From: Heterobilharzia americana
Taxonomy: Eukaryota; Platyhelminthes; Trematoda; Strigeidida; Schistosomatidae
Reading direction: 5' to 3'
Length of the DNA: 64,000 nt
Assembly (NCBI GenBank): GCA_944470555.2
Contig: OX104134.1
Coordinates: 114,632,701-114,696,700 of the forward strand
The position numbers and the translations under genes are program-made. Below, piece after piece: positions 10,851 through 22,540 of this stretch. The notes under the pieces are model-generated. The model had not been told where the DNA came from and searched no databases. It saw only the letters and a list, made by a program, of their open reading frames with translations. How positions within the stretch are numbered: the first letter of the stretch is position 1; every line of letters begins with the position of its first letter.

Positions 10851-11185
10851 TGCTTAATTCCATTCCACTCTACCGTCCATTGTTAAGGATAGTTTAAAAA
10901 CTACTACTCACTTCACAAGTCTATTTACATTTGCTTACTACTCATTTCTTTTTGTAAATTGCTATTTAGGTTTTATTATTTATTCAAAACAAACACACTT
11001 GGTCGAGATTTAAGCAGACTGAAGCATTACCACTTCTGCCGCTTACGGAGTGAATATATTGAACGAAATTTGTCAGTATGCTGTTTGCTTCCACCAGTAC
11101 ACCACGCTACCTACGATGGCTCTTCATATGTATTTCCCAAAAAGAATTTAACATATAGTTGGTGTAATGTGTTTGAGTCATATCG
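10851..11185. other. PLE-1 copy 2 3' untranslated region
   Basis: AT-rich DNA between the PLE-1 reading-frame end and the hammerhead-like motif. No reading frame with recognisable content was seen. The 79-codon open frame at 10959-11198 has no motif. Confidence 0.4.
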
Positions 11186-11246
11186 TTTATTGATCTGATA
11201 CGCTAATAAGTCGCCAACAGGTGGCGAAATTCTAGTCTCAATAAGG
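11186..11246 (+). ncRNA. hammerhead ribozyme-like motif in PLE-1 copy 2 3' region
   Basis: Stem I can pair tttattga (11186-11193) with tcaataagg (11238-11246). Stem II pairs gtcgcc (11210-11215) with ggtggc (11220-11225) around loop aaca. GAAA is at 11226-11229. A 3-bp stem III leads to the cleavage triplet GUC at 11235-11237. The CUGAUGA box is disturbed (ctgatacgctaataa, an apparent insertion). All helices and two of three core strands are therefore kept, but self-cleavage is doubtful. It lies about 400 nt beyond the PLE-1 frame end. PLE-borne hammerheads are documented; this instance is inferred. Confidence 0.5.
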
Positions 11247-12054
11247 TTTATTGGTTAGTCTCTACTTGTTGATGTGATCGAGTGACAGTTGTTGACTAAA
11301 ACTAGCTTACTGGCTGTACATCTCCATACGTATCAACACAAGGCAGAGGAATAAGTGACTACTGAACTACTGAATGACTTTGTGAATAAAGGTGCACATA
11401 AAGGAAATTTACTCTTCATACTACCAATTAACAGGTGCAATTTAATAGAGATCAGAAATCATCCAGTGAGTTTAAGCTACTCAATAGTACACTTGCTTTT
11501 CGATTGTCAAGTTTGGTATTACTTATTATTTGAAGGACAACTTTTATTCTTGTGGTTAGTCTAAAATCTTCACTTGTCTTGCGTTTATTATGACATTTAT
11601 GTAAATTAATAACTTGGTTGTTCGGCAAATGCTCAGGAGAATGAAAAGATAATATGAAGCTTTTCTATCTAGAAATATCACTGTCTTACAAATGAAGTAA
11701 TTAAATGGAAATTTGCTGTTCAGTTGGCGATTTCAGAATGCATTTCCATCACCATACTTGTTTAAAGATGTTAACATTAAAATGCAGTGCGAGAAAATTG
11801 TTACCTAAAGTTGAAATCAAAAACTTTTTAACTTTTAAACTAGAACTCTGCAAATTTTTAGACTTACCAGTTAACCAGAATCCTGTAGGGTGGTTTCCAT
11901 TTTTTCAGACGGTGATAAATTACTTAAAGTGAACAGTTTCTTGTTTGCTTATGCATAGGAACGTAAGAAGTGTGACTGAAAAAGAGATTATGATGCTTGA
12001 ATTAACTGTCTCATCGTTTTGCAATTTTTTCAGCTAAGTTTGAAAAATTAATTT
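11247..12054. other. unassigned AT-rich DNA
   Basis: No coding or repeat signature was recognised. The open frames of 69 and 75 codons (11355-11564, 11705-11932) have no domain-like content. Confidence 0.3.
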
Positions 12055-12440
12055 GAGTGGTAATGATGGATAGTGGTAGCAGTGGAATCCAGGACAGGCG
12101 TTTCATCCTATTTGAGACTCGTCAGGTATATGCGCTTGTTTCCTAGCAAGAGATGTTGTTCCCGGTAAATCTCAAACTAGGGATCATTCGCTTCAAACTC
12201 TACAGCGTTTTCCTCTAGGCCATAGAGTCACAAGTCTTGGTGGGGACAACACTGTTCATTGAAAGTCGGGTACATGTTGCTGGCTAGTTTCAAATACGAC
12301 GAAGCACATATCCTGGATTTATTTCCCTGTTAACCACCATCCATCATTACCATAAAACTGAAACGACAGGCAATATCATGGTATTCGTAGTGGAGCCCAT
12401 ATGCTAATACAGACTGATCGATTCGTCCCAGTCAGCGACG
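12055..12440 (-). repeat. Sm-alpha-type SINE with hammerhead sequences at both ends
   Basis: Bounded by tggtaatgatggatagtgg (12056) and its near complement ccaccatccatcattacca (to about 12350). On the minus strand the left end reads CUGACGA ... GAAA ... GUC followed by CUGGAUUCCACUGC, the schistosome hammerhead. Internal pol III-like boxes on the same strand are tggcctagagg and gtttgagatt. The right end has a second, more worn hammerhead in the opposite sense. The segment at 12385-12440 (cccatatgctaata..gtcagcgacgg) belongs to the same SINE family. Confidence 0.7.
12085..12130 (-). ncRNA. Sm-alpha hammerhead, conserved core kept
   Basis: On the minus strand the catalytic boxes are CUGACGA (12125-12119; position 7 may be any base), GAAA (12104-12101) and GUC (12095-12093). 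Stem II is GUCUCAAAUAGGAU with a wobble closing pair. Stem I is eroded: auauac stands where AUCCAG should pair with CUGGAU. It is possibly weakly active at best. The best-kept catalytic core of the five Sm-alpha copies in the window. Confidence 0.5.
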
Positions 12441-15396
12441 GGATAATGCAAGCAACAACACAAAAACTAATATGAATGTTACTAAACAGGCGAAATTCTC
12501 AGTAAAACGGTCCAGTGATCTAAAATCTTATTGACTACTACCATAAATCCAAGTTGGTGGCGATTCTACTGTGTTTTTCATTAGTTTTCTAGTTCAACAT
12601 AACGTTGAGATATTTCATCAGAAACATAAGGAAATGAGTTCTAACAAGGCTTTCTTGTAATTTCAGCTCCTCTGGTTATTATTTTTAATTTTCGCTGCTT
12701 TCAACCCTGCTTGTCCTATGCCTTAGCGATTTACATTGCCTTTTTGATTTGGATAAGCACATTACACAAGAAAAAGTGAACAGTTCATCACATCATGACT
12801 GCTGCTATTTAACATGTATGTTCCAAAATTTATGACAATTTTGATTAGTTTTTGAAAAGTTATTTTTCCTCAGGACTAGAAATGCAAACTGCAGAAGATT
12901 TCAGGAAATACTGTCTATAACTGCTAATATTAGTCATTGACTTTCCATAAAATTAACAGAGCTACTGAATAGATTACGTGACAAAAAGTCGTTTCATGAT
13001 AGGGTTTATGCTGTACCACATCTCACCAACAAATCAAGGAGAAATATTACCAGAAACTACATCTCTTTCTTCTGTAAGATAAATGACTTAAGCATCTATT
13101 TTGAAATTAAGGTTTAAAACAGATAAGTCACTTTGTGCCTAAGATACGAAAGATGTATAAAACTATTCGCACAAAACAACTGAAACTAGGTAAACAAACT
13201 AATTTGAGTTCTTTTGACCGTAACACTTAACTGGTTAAACATATTTTAAAAACGTTTCCTTATATTAAACGGTTTCAGTGGCTGATATGGTTGTGAGAAG
13301 TATTAATTGCAAGAATACTGAATTATAAATCATTCATGAGGAGTTGATGAATCTTCTTACTTGTGTTTTCAATATTATATGATGGCCTAATACACTTCCT
13401 TGTCATTTGCTTAATGCATGCTTCAATTAAACAGTAATCTAATTTTGAAGTCTTGTCCACTGTAGCATCGTCTACCCCATAACGGTGAAAATAACGAGTC
13501 TTCCGTTGAAATTTGTCATTTTGTTTATCATTTATAGTTTTTGATGAACCAAATTTTTTTTAATCTAAAATATAAGTATTATAATTGTCTACTTTAAAAT
13601 TCTTACAATGATCTCTTAAAGTTTAATATAAACAATGATTTGCGTTGCCTTGTCATGTATAGATATGCTTCAACAGAGAAGGTAACAAGTGATGATACTG
13701 AAGAGTTCCTATTTGAATAGTAGTTATGAGTTTGAATATTTAACAAATAGAAGGCGGTGAAGAGTGCTTTGATTACACATCACCTTGTTAATTTCTCCTG
13801 ACAAGCCTGACAAATATAATGAGGTTGAACTTTGCAGAAACGAAAACAGGAAAAATGTAATCTTAAATACACTGAATAAGTATGAAAGTTAAGAACTATG
13901 ACATATTTGAATGGAAGAAAATGTTATATCTTTAAATGTTAACACATTCAATAGCAGACTGAAGATAGGTACATAATTACTAATTCACCTGAATGAACGC
14001 AAGTCAATTAATCTAAATTTTGGAACAAAGAGATTCTAATTTAAACGATGAAAAGGTTAAAAATATGTTGTTTATTTTACATAGTAATTGCTTATTGTGA
14101 AATGTATATCGGTCACGTTTGTATAAGCTATCGAAATGTGACGTCACAACCAGTGGAAGCGAAAGTGAAGCACTGGAAAACTGTACTAAATAATAATTCA
14201 ACATCGTTCATTCTTGATCAGAGGCCCACTTGAACTTTGGGCTGCTGCAAATTTTCCACCAAATTTAATTCATCATATTCTTTCCTTTCAATTGGTTTTA
14301 ATCTTTTAAAAATTTTTTTCAAACTACTCAAGTACTCTTGCATACTTTTGAAATGGTTTCAAACTGCTGTTTTTTCAAGCTAACAATAAAACTAAAAATG
14401 AATCATACTCTGGTGACGGGTGGGCTTATAAACGCACAGAAATATAGTGCAATGACTAGTTGTTGATTAGTTTTCGTTCAGTCTGTAGATAGGTACATTG
14501 TTGCAGGGGGCATGCAGAGCTGTGTAAGTTTGGTGGTGGCCACGAGAACCTAGAGAAGAAAAAAGGAAGAGAAGAAAGGTGAGTCGACGGCTTGGCAAGT
14601 ACATAGGATGTACTTACATTTAATAATAAAAGATAGCTGGCAAAAGGTAGAGCTGGACAACGACGAGGTGAGGCGAAACTCTAAGGTGAATGAGTGAGAG
14701 TTCGAATGCGCTACAATAGCACATTACCATTCCTTGGATAACTATGGTGAATTACAGATCTCGGTACCAGTTGAGTAAACTACCACCACCAAAACTATGC
14801 TCGATATACTATTCATTCCCCAGTCCAAACAAGACGCTAATTTAGAAGCGGGTGATTGTTTCACAGTGTGACTTTTATTACTGTTATTATTAACATTATT
14901 CGAATGTAATACTTATTTCGTTAAAAGATATTGTACAGAGAATGAATTTGTTGAACTAATACATTCTGAGAATTCCATACTGCACCACATATGCTGTTTA
15001 GAATAAAGCACTTATGACGATAACAATAACAAATTAATTGACAGTAACTGATGTAGTATACGTCAAATTATCTAAACAGGTCAATTAAAACTGTAAAGTC
15101 TGCTGATGCGCTGACTCTTTTATCCATTAGGCACGTTTAAGAGACATTCGTTTATTTGTACGAGACTCAGAATTATCTCTATGGGACCATGGAATAGTTT
15201 TAAGTATCTAACCAACACCAAATACTTGGAACAGAAATAATTCAAAACCTGCTCCACATATATGGAAAATTCTACTACCAATATTCCAAAGAAGAAAAAA
15301 GAATTAGAACCAGATAAACCACGCAAATAATTTATATTGGTTCTGTTCAAGATTTGACTGTAAATTTTCGCGAATATAGGGCACCGGTTTGAAAAG
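12441..15396. other. unassigned AT-rich DNA, about 3 kb
   Basis: No recognisable coding region. A purine-rich unique segment at 14510-14720 ends in a short open stretch, and no domain was recognised. The stretch could contain host introns or very old repeats. No tRNA, rRNA or spliced-leader sequence was seen. Confidence 0.35.
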
Positions 15397-15813
15397 TTGA
15401 TACTAGATATAAGTTATATTTGGACAAATCTTAACATGTTTCAAATGAGAAATTCCAGAGTTTCGCATAGAATTCTGGTCCATCAACATATTTATCCGAA
15501 ATCTTTAGGTGTAAAAGCACCTAATAATTCCATACGGTCTATCAGGGCAACCATCTCAGCGACAAGAATTTTAATCAGACAACGAATTCATGGAGCCACG
15601 TGCAGTATGGAAATACTTCATTTTCATATCAAGAATATTGATGATGTATTATCCTCCTTTGTACGGAATGAGTTAAAATTGAACATGGACAATTTTGTCA
15701 TATATCAAGAGAACTATCACCTCCAAACATCTAAGAAGCCACAAAACAAAATATTTAAACGAATGCTTCAAGAAAATACAAATCCCAGCACATTTAACCA
15801 AATGTCGATATGA
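15397..15813 (+). pseudogene. PLE-4, N-terminal domain
   Basis: Open frame of 138 codons. It reads NLNMFQMRNSRVSHRILVHQ, then a basic stretch with RATISATRILIRQRIHGATC, then IDDVLSSFVRNEL, then IFKRMLQENTNPST. This layout is that of the region N-terminal to the reverse transcriptase in Penelope-like elements, and the RT follows immediately at 15815. The frame is intact but the downstream RT is riddled with stops, so the element is dead. Frame continuity into NLFSRNLSKHELSLLQKGLN just downstream supports the assignment. Confidence 0.65.
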
Positions 15814-15814
15814 A

Positions 15815-17100
15815 TAAAATAGTAGTGAATCTTTTCAGTCGGAATTTATCTAAACATGAACTATCACTCCTCCAGAAAGGTCTTAATTTCAATGTAAATA
15901 GGCCACGTTTATCGCTTTTTGAGATGGTGTCTACAAGTTAATAGGCTTTACAAAACCTTACAAATGAAGCAGTGAATGATGTGTGACATAAAATATCTAA
16001 TGCAGTATTATATCAAAAATAGAATATACAAAATATAAATAAAGACGAATTGTCCGCTTTAAAACAGCTACTCAGTGACAAAACAATCATCATAACCGGA
16101 GCGGACAAAAAAAATACTGCAGTGCTTTTGAACTCTTCAGATTATGAGAGAAAGGCCAGGGAACATCTGGATTCCGGTCCTTATGAGAAAAATAACGTCA
16201 CAAAAGCACGTGTAAATTGAATAAACTCAAAGCCTGAAACACAAAAATGTTAAGATTTCTGAAGGAGAAACTATAAACTTCACTTTGGTTCTCTCTATCT
16301 CTAAAGAAAGATAACTTTGCTGAATAAGCTTAGATCAGACATCCATGCAAAGTATAACTTATACATAAACCATTTTTCAAGGTTCTACACTTGCCTTGAT
16401 GTGACTATGGAAAATAAATTGTTTTTGGAATGTAATCCAGTCAAAAATACAATTCCTTCACTGTATGATATATATCTAATAAATCAAATGAAATGAAAAG
16501 TTGGCAGCATCGAAAAAAATTCCTTATAGTTTGAAAAGCTATAACAGTAAAACATATTCAACCCTATCCTGAAACTAATTTAAAACAATCATTCATCATG
16601 ACCAGTTTTTTTAAAATAATCAAATGTTAGATCAGAATTCAGAGGTTATTCAGTTTGAAACAACACAAGAATTTGAAGTTTTGTCAGTCAATGTTCTTCT
16701 AAACGCATACTAAATGGAACACATATTCAGTATATCAGTCGAAGATTGATTTTCGCAAGCTGATTCGTAAAAAAGACAATTATTTTTATTACAAAGCTGA
16801 CATTCTGAAGCTTTTGATCAAATAACCTTTTGTGAATAGTGTCTCAAAATCAATCAACTAAGCAAGTCTAATAATTATATACAAAAATAAGTTCCTGTCA
16901 TATGTACATGTTTACTGAATACACCTATTTAAAAAGGGAATCTAACCCTACATCAAATCGACCTGAAATAAATGGGTAAGAAACTGATTGTAAATCGACT
17001 ACATTGTCTAAGAAATCATTGGTTGACAAATAAATCTTTATATACAACGAAAATTGGTGAGTACAGATTCCAAATAGCTAGTATATTGTTACCGGTCTAC
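15815..17100 (+). pseudogene. PLE-4, degenerate reverse transcriptase
   Basis: Reads NLSKHELSLLQKGLNFNV near 15850, the conserved entry motif of PLE RTs. Near 16085 it reads IIITGADKKNTAVLLNSSDY (normally ADKGNTTVV), then EHLDSGPYE. Motif A appears as EFEVLSVNVLLNAY near 16670, with the Asp changed to Asn. Later, FNNQ(I/L)Y-like words occur before the expected motif B, which is lost. Stops and frameshifts are dense. No GIY-YIG end was recognised, so the 3' boundary is uncertain. Confidence 0.65.
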
Positions 17101-19190
17101 TGCTCTATAAACTCAGCTACAAAACCTTACTGATAATGGACTGTGAATTCCAATCTGACTGTAGTTTAAATTGGAGATATGCAGCCAATATTATTACATC
17201 ATGCTGGTTTTATCAGTCCCAGAGGAAACTGGGAAGCTTTATTTCGATTATCCAATCAAGTGATCTGAAAAAGTTACAGTGATAAAAAAAAGTAAGCAGA
17301 AGATAATTATCTACTTAAATAACATTCATATACAACAATCAACGACCAAATCTAGAGTGAGATATCGTAATCAGTTGGGCTTCGCAAACCATTCAATAGA
17401 GTATCAAGTTGGTAACCAAAACTAGTAATTCCATTGGCTAGAGTTTCCCTTCAGCTCTAGCTATTAAAAGTCGCGAAAGATAAATATCAAACACTGTTTT
17501 CTGAAAAAAGCGCTCATAAAGCATTTACAGGTAGAACGAAGCCGTTTCCAAAACGATTAAAATGACAGTCCATAAGATACTGACTGACGAGTATAACAGT
17601 AAAATTGAGAGTCAATTGCAAAATGATGTCCAAACCTGCAATAGATATCATTCACTGAGAAAATACAACTAATAATTATGGAAATACTAAATTTTGCAAT
17701 ATGGTGCCCATTCACAGACAATTTCCTTTTATGCATCTCATTCTGCCATGTTCTTGCCCTAGGTATTTTTTTTCTTTTTGCCCGAATCTTCACCAGTCGA
17801 TCATTATTATTATCATCGTTATAGTATATATTACTTACATACATTCCTATAAGTAGCACTCAGTACACAATGAATGAAACTCATGAGCTCCCTACTTCCA
17901 TTTTCCCAAAGAACAGATAACTATGCATACTGAACAAGAAGAATTTTTAAATTATCAGCAGCTTGGTTCTACGATTAGTCAAACATTATTAGGTATATCA
18001 ATGCCAGTCCATCTGTTTGCTCACGTAACAATACAAATGATTAGTAACTTGAAGGCTGCAACATCAGTTTGTAGTGACTGAGAGTCAAGTGCTCAAGCCG
18101 ATTAGTCACAACTCTGGTCAAGATAAATTTGCAAAGAATGATAATTAAAATATTGAAAACCAACCATTGTATAAATCGTCAGGATGGGCTAATAATTCAT
18201 CCATCATGAGATTATTACAGCTCAGTATCCTGCACAGTTGTCCATGACAAGATTTTTCAACATCATGACCAAAACAGGAACACTGGAAGAAACTGTTCAT
18301 CTTTTTGCCTGCCTAATTCTTTTCCTTGATGATTGTATATGATAATTTTCATCCCTTTTTAGAAAGTGAGAGAATTTTTCTTAGAGTTTAGAGACCTGAC
18401 GCATAATTTAAAATATTTTTCAGACGTACAGGTTTCCTACAAAAATTTACTGATAACTTTTTTCCAAGACATAATTACTAATAAAGTACACCTAATCATA
18501 CCCTACTACTCTGTGCATCAAACTGCTGCTTAAGGATACAAAGTAATCTGCGTTGAAAACAAACTGGCAGTAACTTCGCATCATGTTTAGGTAGTCTAAC
18601 CAGAATATAACTCTGACAGGTCAAAGTACTCACTTCATTGGATAACTAGTTCTTTTTCTTCCAATCATTTAATTCTCATGGTTCAAAACTATCCTAATTG
18701 TTTTTGAAACAAAACTGTTGAACCGGTTTGTACTTGGAATTTGTGATTACTTAAAAGGTCACTTCCAGTTTTGTGTTGATGAGTTTCGAATTCATTACAT
18801 CAGTTTACGTGTTCTGTGGATGACTCACTAACACAGCTTCTTTCATATGAATTCACCTGGGTTTTTTTCTTTTACAGACACATTTTAAATGTAAATAAAC
18901 GGCAGTGTTTAACTTGCATTTTGTCTACTCTGTTTGAAGTGTAGAAGTGCTGAACTTGAAAGTGAAAGTAACTTTTTTCATATATTCATCTTTTAATACA
19001 TTAACATATTCGTGATATAGCGCGACTGTCATCTAGTGTCACTGGAGAAAATTTTTCTCCGCACCCAAATCGATTAAGTACACAAATCACGGTTTCTCAA
19101 TAGAAATTAGGGAAATCCACCTCAAAGCATGTCAACAACTAGTACTAGATAGTAATTCACTTGTTTGTAAGGATTGATTCATCACAGACT
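17101..19190. other. unassigned AT-rich DNA
   Basis: The minus-strand open frame of 100 codons at 17557-17859 has no recognisable domain. No boundary of a known repeat was seen. Confidence 0.3.
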
Positions 19191-19435
19191 AGCGTTAGTT
19201 GTAAGTAGGAACATGTGGAACGCTGGATTCCGACCCAGTCGTTCAATAGTAACTTGCTAGCCACAGTTAGTGATGGACCTAAGCTCTATCTCCCGCGAGG
19301 TCATGAGTGAGCATGGCTAAGGAGTGCCGTGTTGGGGTGAAACAGCTGTCCAGAGCTCCTAGGTATTCGATTGTTCTGCAAATGATACCAGTCCATGATA
19401 AACACTACCTTCAGATGAATAAATCCCACAAACCT
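19191..19435 (+). repeat. degenerate tRNA-derived SINE
   Basis: Shares an ordered set of words with the SINE at 9.7-9.96 kb: ccgacccagt, then gtgagcatggct(a), acagctgtcca, agctcct, ttct(g)c, gtccatgat, actac. The A and B boxes are mutated. It is an independent, older copy in the same orientation. Confidence 0.6.
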
Positions 19436-20160
19436 CGAAAATGAACCATTAGTCATTAGAAAAAAGCAGTAGTGCATAAATTCTGTAAATACATTTTGAA
19501 ATGATAAGAAAGAAAAATGAGGGAGATCATCATTCTTTAGATTATTCAAGATGCCTCCCTATATCTGAACAATATTTGCTCTAAACTTAAGTTTTTTCCA
19601 TCTTTCTTAGATATATACTTTTATTAGAATACAAAATTCTTAAAGAGATAACAACAGGCTGATCTCAGCCGCTAGGTATAATGTAGGAACATCAGCTGCC
19701 AAGTAATGCGAAAGGGACTATTTTTTATTCAGACCTTCCTATCCCCAGCAAGCAGAAAAAGTTTCACTGTTTGCAAGAGATTTTATTTCTTTTATCTCAC
19801 ATTATATTCAAGGGAAATGTAGTATCCAAACGAATAAAAGAAAGAATCAAAGGAGGACTGAAAATGAGCTTTCTTGAAGCGAAAGTCGTAAAAGTATACA
19901 GTACAAAATGCTCGCTAAACCATTCAAAATTAGATAGTTACTCTGTTCACGTCACTTTCAACAACATTCATAAATTCACATACACTTGAGGTAGCAATTA
20001 GATTGGAAGGACCTAGAGGAGAGCCTCCGTTTGGTTCCAACATCATATCTCGAAGAATCTGCACTTGAAAGAAAGTCAAATTCTAACCGTTGTAATTCCT
20101 AGACACCTTGTGGGCACAGAACATTAGAGTGAAATCTTGAGTGCTGTCTTAAGACCTCGC
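19436..20160. other. unassigned DNA
   Basis: No motif recognised. The 72-codon frame at 19771-19989 has no domain-like content. Confidence 0.3.
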
Positions 20161-20164
20161 TGTT

Positions 20165-20830
20165 GGTTTCATGTAGGAGCTGCCAACGCCCGAACTGTAT
20201 GGCAAATTTGGCAGTAAGTATCGCTCGCCAAAACCCTAGAATCTCTAGCCATGGATATATGCTGTCTCTAAGACGAGCTAACTTGAACCAAGTTTAGCTA
20301 TCAAACTGACCTCAACTGGTCACAGAAGTGAATCTTCAAAATCCACTTTACGAGTATCCCGAAACCCACTCGATAGTTTTCGTGGACTCGCTGGTATAGG
20401 CGTAGCATTGAGTTGTAGAGCAGAAAGTGCACTTCCCGACTCGATACCAGTTAACACCCATCTATGTGCTGTTTGAATGAATGGATTTGTAAGAACTGGG
20501 AAGGATAGAGAGACCAACCGGTGTCCATTCATAATTTTAGTTACGAGACCACTGATTGCAGTTCGGATGATGCGAAAAATGAACTCTATCAAAAGCTTTA
20601 GACTTTGCTACAGCAAGCAAAACGTTCAGATATAGTCATAATGCCAATTGACTTTAAAGCTAAAAAAGGCAGCCTGAGTCAGTGTGAAGGGCATCCAGTG
20701 GATATCTGTATTATCTTATCCCAACGAACAGACAACAGTGATCGTTTGTTGCAATTTCTTCCGACAATTATTTGCTTCTGGCCAGCACTAACTTTAAGCG
20801 TAAGGAGAGACTATCTCACATGACAACCAC
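20165..20830 (+). pseudogene. RTE-clade LINE relic, AP endonuclease domain
   Basis: Translates in changing frames to LHVGAANARTVWQIWQ, then SLAKTLESLAMDICCL, then CSSDDAKNELYQKL, then LLQQAKRSDIVIMPIDFKAK. These match LHIGAFNACTLRQIGQ, SLAKTLATRGMDVCCV, CSSDEVKDEFYRKL and SSDVVVAADDFNAQ in the SR3-like element at 47.4-47.9 kb. The D-F-N catalytic motif is changed to D-F-K. It is a plus-strand relic with no RT attached. Confidence 0.7.
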
Positions 20831-20861
20831 CAACATCAAACCAACGATGGACACAGATAAA

Positions 20862-21084
20862 TCACATCGCTATAAGCCTTCGTGGAAGAGGATCGGTGCA
20901 GGACAGGCAGTTGGACGTCTCTTCAGTTCTTGCTAAAGGGTTAGTAAATACAAAGTACGCCTTCTGTATCATACTTGAGATATCTTTAGCAACCAATACA
21001 TTTATGCTAGTACAACTATCGTTGTAAGTAAACTGGTCGACGCATTCCACTACTTCACTCCCTACCAATAAACTTTGAGCAGAT
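20862..21084 (-). pseudogene. minus-strand RTE LINE relic, RT C-terminal part (distal piece)
   Basis: The minus strand reads GSEVVECVDQFTYNDSCTS and LVAKDISSMIQKAYFVFTN. In the intact-like copy at 49.2 kb the matching words are ESEVVECVNHFTYLGSRIS and ADEISARIQKARLVFAN. This piece continues the relic at 25.5-24.64 kb; an SR2-like element (21090-24630) separates them. Confidence 0.75.
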
Positions 21085-22378
21085 GCAGGCCTGGTTAACT
21101 AGATCACTAGTCACCAGCCGGTACTAAGCCTGCATAAAGAGGGAAGGTTGGGCATATGGCTAGCAACCCTACCCCGTAAAACCAATCTAACCGCTAAAGA
21201 AACTTCAAAGCACAAAGAAAATATAGAACACAAAACTTAACTTATTCCTCACTGGGATCGGAAAGGCGAAATGACGCCAGTTGGTGAAAGCATTCGGGAA
21301 GCCAATTGGTCGATGTATCTTCGCTTCTCTCCATGAAAGCAAAAGTAAGCATAGGGACATGGAAGGTCCCAACAATTTTTAAAGCTGGCTGGCAAGGCTG
21401 CCCAGATTGCCAAAAACATGAAAAGGTGCAGCAGGGAAGTGCTAGAAATCTGCAAAAGCAGATGGAATGCAACTGGACTCTACAAACTGTCAGCTGCAGA
21501 GTTAATAATCTACCCGATATTCTAACCCAGATGAAAACCACGACCACACCACACTGAGTTATGGGGTGGCTATCCTGAAATCCCTAACAGCATCGAAGGC
21601 TTTCTCTCATGCACTGGAAAACAATCACCTACAAGATAATGACAGTAAGATTCAACTCAAAAGGAAGGAAAGTCACAATCATTCATTGCTACGCTACACA
21701 CCTACAAGTAATGCAGATCAGGAGAAGAAGGAAGAATTCTACAGACAACTGCAATCAATACCAGTCAAGACCGCACACCACTTGGTGACATCGAAATTCA
21801 AATGGTTGGGTGACATGATTGACAAACTAGGGGCAGACAACACAGGTGGAGAACTCATCATGGGTCAAGAGGCACTCGGTGAATTGAATGAGAATGAAGA
21901 ACTATTTGCAGACTTCTACGCATTTAATGATTTGGTGATTGGAGGCAGTGTGTACAAACACAAAGATATTTACAAGGCAGCGACATGGATTTGATTTCAC
22001 CAGATCAACACACTACACTAAAAATCAGATCGACTTCATCTCAATGTGAAGAAAGTGGAGACGCAGCCTACTGGACACAAGATCAGATCAAGAAGGGGAG
22101 CAGATGTAGGTTCACACCACTCACTGTCCAGTGCAACGAACCTACCTTCAAAATCAAGTTGAAAGCCTTCAAAGAAGTTGGTGATAGACCACAATTGAAG
22201 TTCAACACCCAGGACACAAACTGAACTGAAGGACGAAACTACAAAGGACATCTTCATGTCAGTTAGCCATCAGGACAAAATGGGAGATATTAAGCAACAT
22301 CCCTGAAGAAACCTGTGTGGAAGAACACTGGAACTCTGTGAAAGAGATGTGGAAGGAAACCTGCATAGCCGTGTTACG

Positions 22379-22406
22379 AAGGAAGAAGAAGAAGAAGAAG
22401 AAGAAG
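22379..22406 (+). repeat. (GAA)n-rich tract in SR2-like copy 1
   Basis: A run of about eight gaa units in the basic linker between endonuclease and RT. The equivalent site in the 5'-half copy (51726-51750) has two fewer units, so the tract varies between copies. Confidence 0.7.
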
Positions 22407-22502
22407 CAAGGCAAGGAATGGTATGGTATGGATCTCGACGGACACATGGAAGCTGATAGAGAAGGGAGAGATAGAGGAAGATGGTGAAGCAGAAGATGAA
22501 CA

Positions 22503-22540
22503 AGTGCAGTGCAGTGCAGTGCAGTGCAGTGCAGTGCAGG
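22503..22540 (+). repeat. (GTGCA)n pentanucleotide expansion
   Basis: About seven tandem gtgca units lie in SR2-like copy 1. The same site in the 5'-half copy (51840-51856) has only about two imperfect units. It is a copy-specific microsatellite expansion. Confidence 0.85.
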
